64,000 nucleotides of DNA from Sambucus nigra. Taxonomy: Eukaryota; Streptophyta; Magnoliopsida; Dipsacales; Adoxaceae. The notes under the pieces were generated by a model. That model worked only from the letters and a program-made list of their open reading frames with translations. It made no database searches and was not told the DNA's origin. The stretch spans positions 709,438,456 through 709,502,455 of the forward strand of contig OX422207.1 of NCBI GenBank assembly GCA_949130495.1, read 5' to 3'. Shown here in pieces: positions 49,358 to 61,066 of the stretch (position 1 is its first letter; the number at the start of each line of letters is the position of its first letter). The position numbers and the translations under genes are program-made.

Positions 49358-49500
49358 CTTTATATAGGAGGCCAAGCGCCATGCCGATCGGCATCACCCC
49401 CCACCATACCGATCATCACTGACCCCTTGCCTTCCAGAGGTAGACCAAAAGTCCGTGCCACTGCCGAATGGCACCCTTCATACTATGCCGACCGGCACCA
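49358..49500 (-). promoter_or_regulatory. Antisense gene 1 promoter
   Basis: The minus strand reads CCTATATAAAG (TATA box 49358-49368), ~95 nt from the ATG. Upstream are ATGCCGATCGGCAT (49381-49394), TGCCATTCGGCA (49462-49473) and GTGCCGGTCGGCAT (49485-49498). The gap from the nearest palindrome to the TATA box is about 13 nt, as in the LTR promoters. Confidence 0.55.
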
Positions 49501-49867
49501 CTCCTAAAATTTTGTACAAAACTTCCTAGAAAATACCAAAAAAACCTCGAAAAATCCTTGAAAAATTCCCAAAAATCTCGGGAGGGATTTAGAGCCGTTC
49601 TGCAAAGAAAATTTTGCATTTCCTCAAGTGGAACCCCTCTTCCCTAGCGGAATCCTCAAAAGCTAAGTGAAGACTCCTCCCGGCAAACCTCCAGAAAATC
49701 CCTAAGGATCACCTGATCACTTCCCCGGTGGAATTCTCTTACAGCACCCAAAATAGATTGTTCCCCTCTGCGAGGTCTCCTAAAAAGCTTCCCCGGCTAT
49801 CAGCTCCCCAGCTCAAATCAGAATCACAAAGCTCTTTCCCCAGTAAAACCAAAATCTAATCCTCAAC
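49501..49867. other. Spacer upstream of antisense gene 1
   Basis: No gene seen. Contains several CCCCGG and TCCCCAG steps and leads into the tandem array. Confidence 0.5.
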
Positions 49868-50344
49868 CACTCTTGGGTCAGAATTAGCCCCGGTCTTGGA
49901 TCGTCACCTAAGTTAGGTCAGAATTGACCTTGGTCCTCGGTCGTCACCACTCGTGGGTCAGAATTGGCCCCGGTCTTAGATTGTCACCTGAGTTAGGTCA
50001 GAATTGACCTCGGTCCTCGGTCGTCACCACTCGTGGGTCAGAATTTGCCCCGGTCTTGGATCGTCACCTAAGCTAGGTCAGAATTGACCTCGGTCCTCGG
50101 TCCTCACCACTCTTGGGTCAGAATTAGCCCCGGTATTGGATTGTCACCTAATTTAGGTCAGAATTGACCTCGGTCCTCGGTCTTCACCACTCTTGGGTCA
50201 GAATTGACCTCGATCCTCGGTCGTCACCACTCTTGGGTCAGAATTGGCCCCGGTCTTGGATCGTCACCTAAGTTAGGTCAGAATTGACCTCAGTCCTCGG
50301 TCGTCACCACTCTTGGGTCAGAATTGGCCCCGATCTTAGATCGT
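49868..50344. repeat. 40-bp monomer / 80-bp dimer tandem array, left part
   Basis: About twelve 40-bp monomers in two alternating types. One starts CACTCTTGGGTCAGAATTGG, the other CTAAGTTAGGTCAGAATTGA. The two types alternate to form an 80-bp higher-order unit. This is the 3' untranslated region of element D. Confidence 0.85.
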
Positions 50345-51744
50345 TTATCGAGTGGAAAATCGAGCGTCCGTGTAATACGCTAGTTGTTGTTATCGGCTTC
50401 CAACCTCAATAAAAAAACCTAAACTTTTAACTACACTTTTATGGAGTATAGTAGTAAGTCTGGGTATCGAATCCACAGGGAATGTTTTATAGAATTTAAT
50501 TGATTTATTACTTCTAAAATAAAAGTGAAAAAGATGATGATGGTTGACAAGGGGAAATAAGTTGGAACACATTTATAAAACTAATTAAAATGAATGAGGA
50601 AATAGGTTGGAATACAATCTCCCAATCCCTAGTAATTACCCATTAGAATACTAGAATTGTAAATTATAAATTTGAATGAATCCAGTCTTTATAGATCCTA
50701 AGCATTACATATATGAAGTTCAAGCCCGCATCATATGAAATCAAAGATAAATATAAAGCGGTGCTAAATAATTACACGCACATCATATTCTTAAATATCC
50801 CAAGTACCTAGGGCAAGAGAGATTAAAAGATCTAGGATGATTGTGAACTTATCTTACACGATTCTTTCAAATTTAAATTTAAATTCTATTTCCTACGTAG
50901 ATAAATTACATCGGGATGGGTTCATGCATCCCAACCCTTAAAAATTAGCTAAACATGATGAAAACAAAAGAAAACTCTAACAAACATTGTTAACAATTTG
51001 TAAAACAATTGAGAATTGAATGGAAAAATAAAATAGAGAATAGAAATTGATACTTGTATTTAGCAAGAGGAGAAAGAGATGAATTTGAATCCAGCAAAAC
51101 TTCTTCTTCAAACTTACAACTAGGGTTTATGAAAAATTCTACCAAAGAAAACTACAATCTAACTTTCTCTCTCTAATCCTACTCCTACAACTTGATAAAA
51201 CCCACCTAAAAGGATTTTTTTAAGCCTCTCCCAAAAGAATGCTAGGGCTTGGCCTTTTATAGCACCAAGTTGCACGAATTTAACATCAAATTTCGCTTGT
51301 GGAACAAGTTTTTGCCAACCAATCACCATAAAATCTGCATAATTAATGACAGAATTCCGCACATCCAGACTCTTCATTATCGCGCAACTTCAAAACATCG
51401 TAACTTCTTCACCGTAGCTCGAATTGAGGTGTCGTTTTTTCCAGTATTCTTGTAATTTAGAGCTCTTCAACTTTATAGTTGGACCCACCTCTGGACTAAG
51501 GCTGAAAATTACGAAAATTCCCTTCAACTCTCCATTTCTTGGTTTCTTTCACTATTTTGAGTTCTCCTTCGCACTAACTTACATTAAATACCTGTAAAAC
51601 ACATGAGAAATACACAAAACAATAAATACTTGCCAAAAAAGGTTAGTAGCATAAATACGAGTCAAATCCAAGATATTTACACTGCACGGGATCATAAAAA
51701 TACCGAAATTAAGGGGATAAATGTGAAGAATATGTGCCTAATCA
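50345..51744 (-). mobile_element. Solo LTR inserted in the tandem array
   Basis: Flanked by ATCGT on both sides (50340-50344 and 51745-51749). Read on the minus strand it starts TGATTAGGCACATATTC, contains TCCCTGTGGATTCGATAC, and ends CGATTTTCCACTCGATAA. The 1.4 kb length and the CCTGTGGATTCGA block resemble Athila-type LTRs. The final CA is altered. No internal region is present, so LTR-LTR recombination probably removed it. The tandem monomers continue on both sides. Confidence 0.7.
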
Positions 51745-51985
51745 ATCGTCACCTAAGTTAGGTCAAAATTGACCTCAGTCCTCGGTCGTCGCCACTCTTG
51801 GGTCATAATTGGCCCCGATCTTGGATCATCACCTGAGTTAGGTCATAATTGAACTTGGTCCTCGGTCATCACCACTCTTGGGTGAGAATTGGCCCCGGTC
51901 TTGGATCGTCACCTAAATTAGGTCAGAATTGACCTCGGTCCTCGATCACCACCACTCTTTAGGTCATAATTGACCTCTCTAGACC
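51745..51985. repeat. 40/80-bp tandem array, right part
   Basis: About six further monomers of the same two types resume immediately after the solo LTR and become more degenerate to the right. Confidence 0.8.
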
Positions 51986-52150
51986 TTTACCCTAAGCCCG
52001 CATATTCGACTTTGATCTGCAGAATTGATCATCCCCATCACACTCCTTAGGTCCTCAGAATCGACCTCAACCCTCTGAATCGGTCATACTCCCTCAAAAG
52101 CATCATGTGGTGTCTATTCGACGGTCATCATTTATTTCAAACTCACCCGT

Positions 52151-52160
52151 CGAGGGGCTC
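52151..52160 (+). other. Element D polypurine tract
   Basis: CGAGGGGCTC abuts the 3' LTR start TGTAGACAC at 52161. Short but correctly placed. Confidence 0.55.
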
Positions 52161-54246
52161 TGTAGACACCCCATTCTATTACCCCTTGAATCTCCTTAGG
52201 TCCCTAATACCTCCCTTCATAACTGTAAACCCAGGTCACATCCCGAGTACTGACTTGAAAGCCATCGGGCACTCCCCGGCTCCATTTGACCCAAAAGTCA
52301 AAATCTTCGAATAGCTTGAGGCTGAATGAATCTTTGAAGGTCACTGAATATCCTTTCCAACGGTCTACCCCGCGCGCGATTCTGACTTACCATGAGGACG
52401 AACGGTCCATTTGCGCCCGAAACCTGACCTAGAGGCCACCGGACGCTCTCGGGATCTGTTTGACCTGTGTCAACTCTTCAGTTCGACCGAGGCTGAACGA
52501 ATCTTCAAAGGTACCTGAATACTTTCCAACGGTCCACCCCGTGCGCGACTCTGACTTTCCATGAGGACGAACGATCTGTTTGACTCCAGGAGTCCACCGA
52601 GCACTTCCCAGGCCCGGTTGACCAAAGTCAACTCTCCAAACCGGGTCAAACTCTTTGAAATGTCGAAGTACATCTCCTAACTTTCCAACGGTATGACCCG
52701 TGCGCGATTCGGACTTACCATTCGGACGAACGATCCGTTTGCGTCTGAATGATTCCCCGTCCAATGGACCGACAAACGCTTTCGAGCCATATTTGACCCA
52801 AAGTAAACTCCCAAACCAGGGAGCGGTCCAAAGGACCTTTGAAGGTCTCTGAATTACCTTTCCAATGGTATGTCCTGTACGTGATTCTGACCAACGGTTT
52901 GCCCTTGGCGGCCGATTTTCCGAAAAAGCCTGAAACACACTGCCAAACGGCAGGTTCCAGAACTTGCCTATCGGCACCTGCCTACTGATAGGAAAGAAGG
53001 GGTCTAAGCCGATCGGCACTCACCTGGGACTATAAAAGGAGTCCTTCACCTCATTTTCAAGAGGATCCCAGATCTGATAAAAATCCCTCTCAACGAATCC
53101 CATAAACCTCTCTCAAAGGCAGCGTGATTTCAACTGCCAAATCCCTTTAAATTCCACTTTTCATCATCCCTTTCATCAAACATGGTGAATTAGCCACTAT
53201 CCATCATCATCCAAAGTGAAAGGGTTGCTCCCCAACATTCAAGATGAAGCTCAAGATCTTCAAGAAGGTCCAACTTTCTCAAACTCTCTATTTAAATTCT
53301 CTTGAATTATCAATAACTTGTTTTCTTACTTAGCACTTTTATTATCCTATTTCACACATCCTAATATACTTTTTACTTAGTATTATTGCACATCTTTTAT
53401 TTTCATAAAATCCAAAAAAACAAGAAAAAGAGAGTTTTGCTCATAAATTCAAATAAGGGATTCTCATATTTTCCTCACACTTTTCTCACAACTAAAACAT
53501 TTTTTTCTACACACACACCCATAAATAAGAGATTCCCCATTTTGGATTTATGGGATAAACCCCACCCCTCATTTTACATGCGAACTACGTGGACTCTGAT
53601 GCCTTTATAGGCTACGTAGGCGTCTCGGGGTAAAACCCGAGACTCGAGCCCTTTTTTTCATTTTTTCTCTCATTTTCTAATTTCTCTAAATCCATTTTTC
53701 TTATATTATACATATACTTGTTTTTAGTGACGCATTACCCCATATGCGTTATCGTTCCCTTATAACGATCAACATAGAGGTAATCGCGTAAATCTCATTT
53801 TTTTAATATTACTCTTATATCTTCCTATGGACGACTCACTTTATCTTTTCCATGATACAAGTCGAGGATTCCTACCTCCATTCTATATATATACACACAC
53901 ACATATCACGGGGGGAAACATAAAGGAAAATACAAATATTCATGAGAGACCGAAAGGGCGGAATGGGTGCCTAACACCTTCCCATTTCGTAACTAAGCCT
54001 TTGAACCCTTCTCGAATCATCTTGGTTTCGTATGCACCAGTATGTCTTTGGATGCCACTCTTAGGGGTGGCTTACACTTTTTTTTTGTCTGTTTTGTGTA
54101 AAATATACTGGCGACTCTGAAGCTCTCTACATTTTTCACACCACAAACGATGCCGGCCGAAGCGCTCCCGAGAGGGACGCGCGGGACCCGAAGGATCCTT
54201 TCCTCCATGCGCCCGCCTGCAAGGATCAGGATCGGGGATGGCCACA
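52161..54246 (+). repeat. Element D 3' LTR (full length, 2.09 kb)
   Basis: Partner of 36628-38070 and intact at its right end. It carries the palindrome cluster and TATAAAAG (53031-53038) and a microsatellite-like ACACACAC stretch near 53893. Its GC-rich last ~100 bp ends GGGATGGCCACA. TGGCGACTCTG at about 54109 resembles a Tat primer site, but similar GGCGACTC sequences can lie in the 3' end of such LTRs. TATGA immediately follows 54246. Confidence 0.85.
52939..53038 (+). promoter_or_regulatory. Element D 3' LTR promoter-like cluster
   Basis: Same cluster as 37361-37460: ACTGCCAAACGGCAG, CTTGCCTATCGGCA, a degenerate third site, AGCCGATCGGCA, then TATAAAAG. Confidence 0.55.
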
Positions 54247-54251
54247 TATGA

Positions 54252-54536
54252 CACCTATCAAATTAACATTTTATCACAAAGAAAAAGGATCTATTTACTA
54301 ATTTATCCTAAGGGAACTCAATGGGAAAAAAATTCTCCAATTTCAAGGATGTTTACAAAACTGCCTTTCGACCAACCAACAAAAAACACCATGAAATATA
54401 AACATTCGAGGAAAGAATTATGCTACTGCCTTAACTATAAAGACTTTCGAGAATCAATAACCGGCCTAAATACAACAAAGCCCAATGACCTAAAAGCGAC
54501 CTTGAGCTTTTGGTGAAATTCTAGGGAGCAAAATTA
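54252..54536. other. Flank right of element D
   Basis: AT-rich with no gene recognised. GAAATTCTAGGGAGCAAAAT just before 54537 resembles a copia polypurine tract next to the LTR-like copy. Confidence 0.4.
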
Positions 54537-54897
54537 TGTTAGCACGTTCCGTGTACATGCTTGGTACGAGCTTCCATGATTCTTATGAACGAAGTTAATG
54601 AATAGTGCAAGTCATATAAGACTCCCATGTATCAATCATTTGGAACATCTGACACTGATAAAGGATAGGTACAAACCTCAAGGGATAGATTTTAAAGTAG
54701 CTTACTTGCCCCGAATTAAGAGGGGCATGTGATATTTTATCATCGAACAATACTACAACTTTGTTGGCCACTTTTATGATGTAGTTATGTTGTCAAATAA
54801 CGTATATCTTATGCTTTGTGTAACTCATCTTTTCATCAATATTTCACTTATCTTGACTTGTGCGCATTCAATACTTTCATTATAGGAAATTACCACA
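54537..54897 (+). repeat. Diverged LTR-like repeat, right copy
   Basis: Starts TGTTAGCACG and ends AAATTACCACA, sharing blocks with 34993-35454. See the left copy for the interpretation. Confidence 0.4.
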
Positions 54898-56109
54898 TAC
54901 GTAAATTATTGTGGACAATTTAATAATATTCATTTGTAATTAGGGACAGAGCTAGAAATATATAGCACCCTGAGCTAACATAAAAGTTTCAAAACAATTT
55001 TAAAAACTTGCATTAATAGGTAAATTTGATTACGTGTTCAAATAAGACTTGGAAAATAACACCCATAATATAAATAAAGCTTCTAGTTTCCCAAAAAAAA
55101 TAGTAATATATATATACATAACTAAAGTTAACATCACAACACAACATCGACATTTGCCGCTTCCACATGATGACACGTGTGCACTTCATTAAGTCATTTA
55201 TTAATTTTGTATTATCTAGATTAATATAGACACGTATATATTTGGTTAATATACGCATTTAGTTGATTAATGTATTTGGAGTTTCTTGCATAAAAGTATA
55301 AATGGGGTATGGTTTGCACAAATGTAATAGATAGATGTATATGGATTAATATATTTTTGAGACCCTATAAATACCCATGTAATTGTTTCCTTTAATGTGA
55401 AGTCATAAAAACATAAAAATATTGTGTGAGTAGGAAATAATAATTCTCTCCTCATATTGATTGTTATCTCTCAGATACTAGGTGTGTTAGTGTATTTTAT
55501 TATCTCGTAATTGCTTTTTTTATTTTTAGCAATCATATATTCGAAATAAGGGGTTTACAAATGTGTTCTTAAGTTGAACGAATACTTTAGCTATCTGAAT
55601 GAAGGCTATATTAAATATGTTGTTCTGAACTTTTGGGATGTGAGTATTTTGAATTCTTTAATAGGTTTCTTAATTTGTATTTTTTTTATGCATTAGTAGT
55701 GCATTATATTTACACTTACAATTTTTCGGCTATAGATAATAATATGTTGTGCTTATTAGGTTTGTTAAAGAATGGTTTGTAACTTATAACACGAAATATA
55801 TTGTATAAAATGTTAATGTTACATATTAAGATTTTCTAATCCATTTGTGAGTTATTCTTTGAATGTTTTAGGGTTATTTTACGTTGCTTTCTTTGTACTT
55901 TTAAACATAGGGGTCTCTTTCATAACAATTTTTATATATTTGATTAATATAAATCATAATTTACGAATATAATGTTAAGATATTCAAGTACATTATCCAC
56001 CATTAAAATATCGTTATGTTTTGTTAAATATGCTTTCAACATGGTTTGACTATATTCTCTTTCAGAATACGAGTCTCTAAAAAGTATCCTCTTATGACCA
56101 CGCAACACG
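54898..56109. other. AT-rich spacer
   Basis: No coding signal that I can support. Contains short TA-rich runs. Confidence 0.5.
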
Positions 56110-56136
56110 TTGCGCACACACACACACACACACATG

Positions 56137-56177
<41 letters not shown>

Positions 56178-56178
56178 T
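56110..56178. repeat. (AC)n(AT)n(GT)n palindromic microsatellite
   Basis: A CA run, then an AT run, then a GT run form one nearly perfect inverted repeat of about 69 bp that could extrude as a cruciform. Confidence 0.9.
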
Positions 56179-56400
56179 ATAGGGATGTTTTTGAATTATG
56201 TACACATTTTAATGGTGAGGTTGAATGTCACATCCTTATATATTTTAATGGTTGACATCACATCTCTTTCTTTTTTACAAATCTATCCCTTCATTATTTA
56301 GTTTCTCCCTCTTTTTTTACTTCTCAAACATACACTTTAGTTCAAAAATTGGGTATTTTGATAACACCCTCATGATAGACATGCGCACAACCCCATCTCT

Positions 56401-56417
56401 CCCCCCCCCCCCCCCCC
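56401..56417. repeat. Poly-C tract
   Basis: Seventeen consecutive C followed by a short CT run. Confidence 0.9.
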
Positions 56418-56533
56418 TCTCTCTCTGACTCAAACTCTTTTCTAAAAAACCACGCATTCTTAATCATCTTTTAGGTTTTGGTGCCTAAGCTCAGGTTGTT
56501 CTCTCCTCTAGTTTTTTTAAGATCTCATATACT

Positions 56534-56535
<2 letters not shown>

Positions 56536-56579
<44 letters not shown>
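56536..56579. repeat. (TC)n microsatellite
   Basis: An uninterrupted TC repeat of about 44 bp. Any open frame across it is a by-product of the repeat. Confidence 0.95.
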
Positions 56580-56583
<4 letters not shown>

Positions 56584-56734
56584 CATCTTCTAGGTTTAAG
56601 GTTTTGGTTCCAACATCATGGTTCTTGGTTCAAATGCATTTCATTTTTGTTATATCTCTCACATTATAGTGTTTTGGGATTTGAAATTTTGGGTTTCATA
56701 TTTAAGTTATGCATCTTGGCTTAAAATTGTTAGT

Positions 56735-57000
56735 TGTCAAATTCGAGCTTAACTTACTTTGGTTTTTTATTTAATTTTGGGGTTTAATTTTGTGTTTATT
56801 CTGCTCTTATTTTGTTGTGTATGGAAGTATGCAGGTTTTTTCAGATCTCGTGTAGTTTCTCTCTCATATTAAATTCGAGCTTAACCTACTTTGTGGGTTT
56901 GATCTTTGGGCGTTTGACTTAATTTTGGGGTTTACTGTTGTGTTTATTTTGGTACTAATGTGGTGTTTATGGAAGTATGCATACTTAAGTTATGCATACA
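56735..57000. repeat. ~131-bp imperfect direct duplication
   Basis: AAATTCGAGCTTAAC (56739 and 56871), ATTTTGGGGTTTA and TATGGAAGTATGCA recur in the same order. A shorter third trace follows near 57040. Confidence 0.6.
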
Positions 57001-57584
57001 TGGTTAATAAAATAATTTGGTGTTACTTTTAAGGTCATCTGGTGCTTATGGAAGACATCATATTTAAATTAATTGTTTCTTACCCATTTATAGGTAATAG
57101 CAATGATTAAAGTGAAGGGTTAAACAAATTTTAGTAAGAAACTTCAATTAAAGTACTTACGTTGTTTTTTCTTTTAATAAGTTGCATTCTCGGTGTTTGG
57201 CAAAATGACCGAGTGTGTAAACACCAGTTAATGAAATGCATAATCTGTAAAGAAAATTTTAATTTCAAATTGTGGGCATGATCCTAAACCATATTGTGAG
57301 CATGACCACACTGTGATGTACACTTCATGTCAGTGATACTACATGCCAGTGATACTTCGTGATTTTATATGCGATTGGAGTACAACAAAAAACAAAAAAT
57401 TGCTCAAGTTCCATATTTAATGACTATTGTATGGACATGGTTTTGTTTTTTTTTCCGACTCTTAAGCACCTTGTATACATTTTATTTTGTTATTCGTACC
57501 CCATGTGTTTGTTGGTTTTGTGTTGAATTGAGTAAAATATATGTTGGGTTCACAAATTGATTGTACGTATATCTAGGAAATCAA

Positions 57585-58530
57585 CCAAAATACGGGTGTT
57601 GTAGCTTCGTTCTTGGGACGATCAATATTAGTACGTGTGCAGGGCTGCCATGCTCCCAGTAACAAAAAGGGGAGTACATGTTCAACTTATGTGATCATAG
57701 CCTCCTACGATCCTTCCGATTCAGCTCTAAGTGCAAGTTTATTTAGTTGTATAATTTTAGAATTTCTTTTACTATAAACAATACTATTTCGTTTCTTCTT
57801 TATTGCATTTTTTGAGACAGAATATGAACTTTGGTCCAAGTTTTTGAGAAGTAATTTGTACAAACATAATTTTAGCGATAGATATTTTAGCGACATATGT
57901 GGTTTTTGAGAGTATAAATTGTGCCCATACACCACTATTTAGAAAGTCTATTGTGTATACTATGGACTGTATATCTTTCTATGGACAGTATACATTATGT
58001 ACTATATAATATGTTCTGCACATGCATAAATTACAAATGCAATTCAAACAGATTTAATCTCTTTTATTTATTATGCTCTACATAGGTATCAGTCTTTGCC
58101 TTCCTTGCGGCAGTGTGCCTCTCTCAGATCGGCAACACTGCACATTACCTATTCACCATGATACTTGAGAACCATTTCTCCTTCTACAATGTTTCGGCTT
58201 TCAAAGAGACCCCATCCAAATTCTGCCCAACAATGAATTTTTCAATTTCATACCTCAATTCACTTCGCCTTTTTGAATAATAATATGTACTACCCTCAAT
58301 TGATGTTTATTGTTTTCGGTAATTTACAACACTCACAATTTTTATTTTGGAGTTTCAACTAGGATTCATCTTACAGATTTAAGGTCAATGGCTCGATCAA
58401 CTCATATACCATCTGTTTATAAGCACGATAACACAATCACATCACGATATGCACATGGAGTGCTAATACAAGGTATACAAACTGGTATCATTTTTCCTAA
58501 CCTACATCTACATTTGTTTCATACTATTTA
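57585..58530 (+). other. Exon-like fragments, function unknown
   Basis: Three coding-like pieces: near 57600 (VASFLGRSILVRVQGCH), near 58086-58278 (VSVFAFLAAVCLSQIGNTAH onward, 65 codons to a stop, preceded by CATAG like a splice acceptor), and near 58388 (MARSTHIPSVYKHDNTITSR). No family is recognised. They may be gene fragments captured by a Helitron that ends at 61026. Confidence 0.25.
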
Positions 58531-59016
58531 AATTTTCATTTATTAAACATTGTTCACAATAGAAGATTTGTTAAACCACGCCTTAAATTTTCATCCACGC
58601 AGTTATACGTATTACTCGAGTATATGCTGAACAAGTATATCGACATTGTGTTGTATATTTCCATTCCCGAATATATGCCCTCGTGATGTTTCAAGTTACG
58701 AACTCCTAATGTGTATATCATATATTTGAGTTCACATTTATTTTTCATTCTTTTCAAGTTTCTATACGACCATTTGCACCAATGTAGAATCGAAGATTGG
58801 AAAATGTAAATCTTCAACTAAAAGTTTATATGGGAAAACGTAGTATACCTACACCAGAATTCCTTATCTTGATTTTTTATGGTTGAAATTTTCATGTTGC
58901 ATTGACATTCTTATTTCAATATGTTTTCCCAAAGTTTTGGTTTGAAAGTGGTTGAACAAAGTCCTTTGAAAGAAGGTTTCGATGAATTCAATTTGTTTGT
59001 TTCATAATTATCAGAT

Positions 59017-59280
59017 AGAGGTTTGCAATGACAAATGCCATAGGTGTTGGAACTGGACCAGGGGACATACAGTTGATTTGATTACCATGTCGAAAAGGTC
59101 GTTGGCCATAGATTTCACCATTCTAGCTATGGAAAAATTTAATATAGTATAAGAGTGTGGACCAAGCCTTCCTAATAGCCCACAGTTACTAGTTGTGCAT
59201 AATATAGAGCATGAGCCCACTGGTATCATGACTCGGGCAACATGTTTTATACCAAAAATCATGCCCCGGACATCATAAGA
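59017..59280 (+). other. Exon-like fragment, function unknown
   Basis: The plus-strand frame reads LITMSKRSLAIDFTILAMEK, a stop, then ECGPSLPNSPQLLVVHNIEH. It looks protein-like but is not recognised and has no intact start or stop context. Confidence 0.2.
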
Positions 59281-60013
59281 TACATGTTAGTTGCAGTGCT
59301 TTCTCCCACTTGGATTTGGTTCCAAGTACTATGCCTCTATTTTTAGGTAATTGCTAAAACTTCTAGCTTAAAGATTTGAGATCCCAACAAGGTTAATTAA
59401 AGGCTGTAGAGTTTGAACTATATATATGATGTTAGCTTCATATGCTCATTCATGTGAAGTGTCTTTTGGAATCTTCTTTCTTTTATTGTTGCATTGTTAT
59501 ATAAAATCAGTAGCGAAGTCGTATAATGGTGAAATAGCTTGACAAATGCATAACAACACCATTATTGAAGCAGGTATAAAGGTTGCTTGCTTAAGTTCAA
59601 GCTTAGCAGTAACTTCCAAAGCACACCCTTCCATCATACCTATCGTCATGGCTTTAGGGATGAGCATTTGAAGCACACTAATATTGTCAATTATCAAGGA
59701 GGACACAAAAATCATTTTTTTTTGTTATTTTGTTTCCCAAATTCGAATTTTTCCAATTTGTATTGGGGAGACTTTTTTATACAAATTACTTGATATTGTG
59801 CTCTTATTATGCCTTGAATTTGTTTAAGATTTTTTTTATTTTTCTCTTCACGTATTTCACTGGCTTCGAATATTGCTGAGGTTCAGGGATATATGAGGTT
59901 TGGATATTTTGTAAGACTAAATAGAATACCCACATATACCGATGTAGATGGACATAAGGTTGATATATTTACACATGTAATAAATTAAGACATGACCGAA
60001 GATATTTAAATGT

Positions 60014-60093
60014 AGATGCTTATTTAGAGTAACAGTGAGACGTGGGATTGATGTGTTTTTTGGTCTCAAGCAGATGCTTATTTAGAGTAACAG
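60014..60093. repeat. 23-bp direct repeat
   Basis: AGATGCTTATTTAGAGTAAC occurs at about 60015 and again at about 60071. Confidence 0.7.
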
Positions 60094-60582
60094 TCGCGTG
60101 CCTCCCGAACTAGCAAGATACGAGGCTTCAAAGTTTAGGACGTGATCAATTCTTGAGAGGCCATTTAAACAACATATTTAGGTATTCACTTTTCCTCTTC
60201 TCAAAGTCGTAGTATTTTCAACAAATGCTTGCATTGGTTTAACTTCGTTTTGTTCTCATAATTATTTTACATGACTATTTGTATACACTAATTCCTCATT
60301 CTGCTTGGTTATTGCATGTTTCAGGACCATTGGATTTCAAGGAGAAAGACGATGATAAAGAGATTAAAATTTTTCGTAATGAAATTAAGTAGTTGATTGT
60401 GTCTCTGTTTAGGTTTGAAAAGTTTGTATACTAAATTATATTTTGTATAATTGATTATGTTAAACTATTATTATTGCAGTCAAGTATTTTTTTTTCCTTA
60501 AACAGGGTGGATCATCCAATAAACAAAGAAAATTCTGCTCAAATTTTCTAAAATGTTTACACTTATTTGTGTTGTAAAAAAA

Positions 60583-60640
60583 TTCACCTAAATTATTCAT
60601 GATTCACCTAAATTATTCAAGGTTCACCTAATTTGTTTGC
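60583..60640. repeat. Short tandem repeat (~19 bp)
   Basis: ATTCACCTAAATTATTCA is repeated about three times with small changes. Confidence 0.75.
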
Positions 60641-60710
60641 AATTATTTGTTTTATATAAAAAAATATTTTTGTCTTAAATTATACACGACTTAATAATTT
60701 GGAAAATTTT

Positions 60711-60740
60711 CTTCGTGCCTTCAGGCATGGGCAATATAAC
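60711..60740 (+). other. Helitron-like 3' hairpin, degenerate
   Basis: CTTCGTGCCTTCAGGCATGG closely matches the hairpin at 60996-61013 but is not followed by a clear CTRR end. Confidence 0.4.
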
Positions 60741-60995
60741 CCAACTAATAGCGGGATAACACAACATTTTTTTGACCAAAAATGAACTTGACCAAAATAA
60801 ACATGACATGACATGAAATTTTCTTACCAATCACGTACACTATTATTTTGAAAGATAGTCCTTTAAATAAAGGATTTTATGACAATTTTTTTTAAACTAC
60901 ACTTTGTTTTGTCAGAGAACGAAAATTTTCCATTTTGCAGTTACATACTGTGGAATTTTGTGTCGTTTCGCAATTACGTACTTTGAAAAAAATTC

Positions 60996-61026
60996 TTCGT
61001 GCCTTTAGGCACGGGCACTACGCTAG
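60996..61026 (+). mobile_element. Helitron-like 3' terminus
   Basis: CGTGCC, loop TTTA, GGCACG (60998-61013), then nine bases and CTAG (61023-61026), followed by T. This hairpin-plus-CTRR layout is the standard Helitron end. A matching 5' TC end was not found, so the extent is unknown. Confidence 0.6.
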
Positions 61027-61029
61027 TGT

Positions 61030-61066
61030 ACACACACACACACTCACACACACACACACACATATA
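61030..61066. repeat. (CA)n microsatellite
   Basis: A CA run with one TCA interruption, followed by TATATAA. Confidence 0.9.

Larger units (their letters stand above)
36623..54251 (+). mobile_element. Element D: Tat-lineage gypsy with two antisense genes
   Basis: LTRs start TGCAGACAC (36628) and TGTAGACAC (52161). The right LTR ends GGCCACA at 54246. TATGA flanks both outer ends (36623-36627 and 54247-54251), which fixes the boundaries. Order is LTR (truncated), gag, protease, RT, RNase H, second RNase H, integrase, two minus-strand genes, 40/80-bp tandem array, polypurine tract, LTR. The second RNase H, a DNxSSLNVCPL-type protease and the antisense genes identify the Tat group. Damage is mostly isolated stop codons. 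Confidence 0.9.

Noticed and set aside
49868..50344. Regular 40-bp repeats as a CRISPR array
   Set aside because: No unique spacers; the monomers are contiguous and alternate between two related types in a plant retrotransposon.
54105..54246. TGGCGACTCTG read as a primer-binding site, implying a tandem LTR-internal-LTR chain
   Set aside because: TG/CA ends and a perfect TATGA duplication place the LTR end at 54246, beyond this motif. GGCGACTC sequences can also lie near the 3' end of such LTRs.
56046..56301. Open frames made of Cys/Val and His/Thr runs
   Set aside because: Translation of the AC/GT microsatellite, not a gene.
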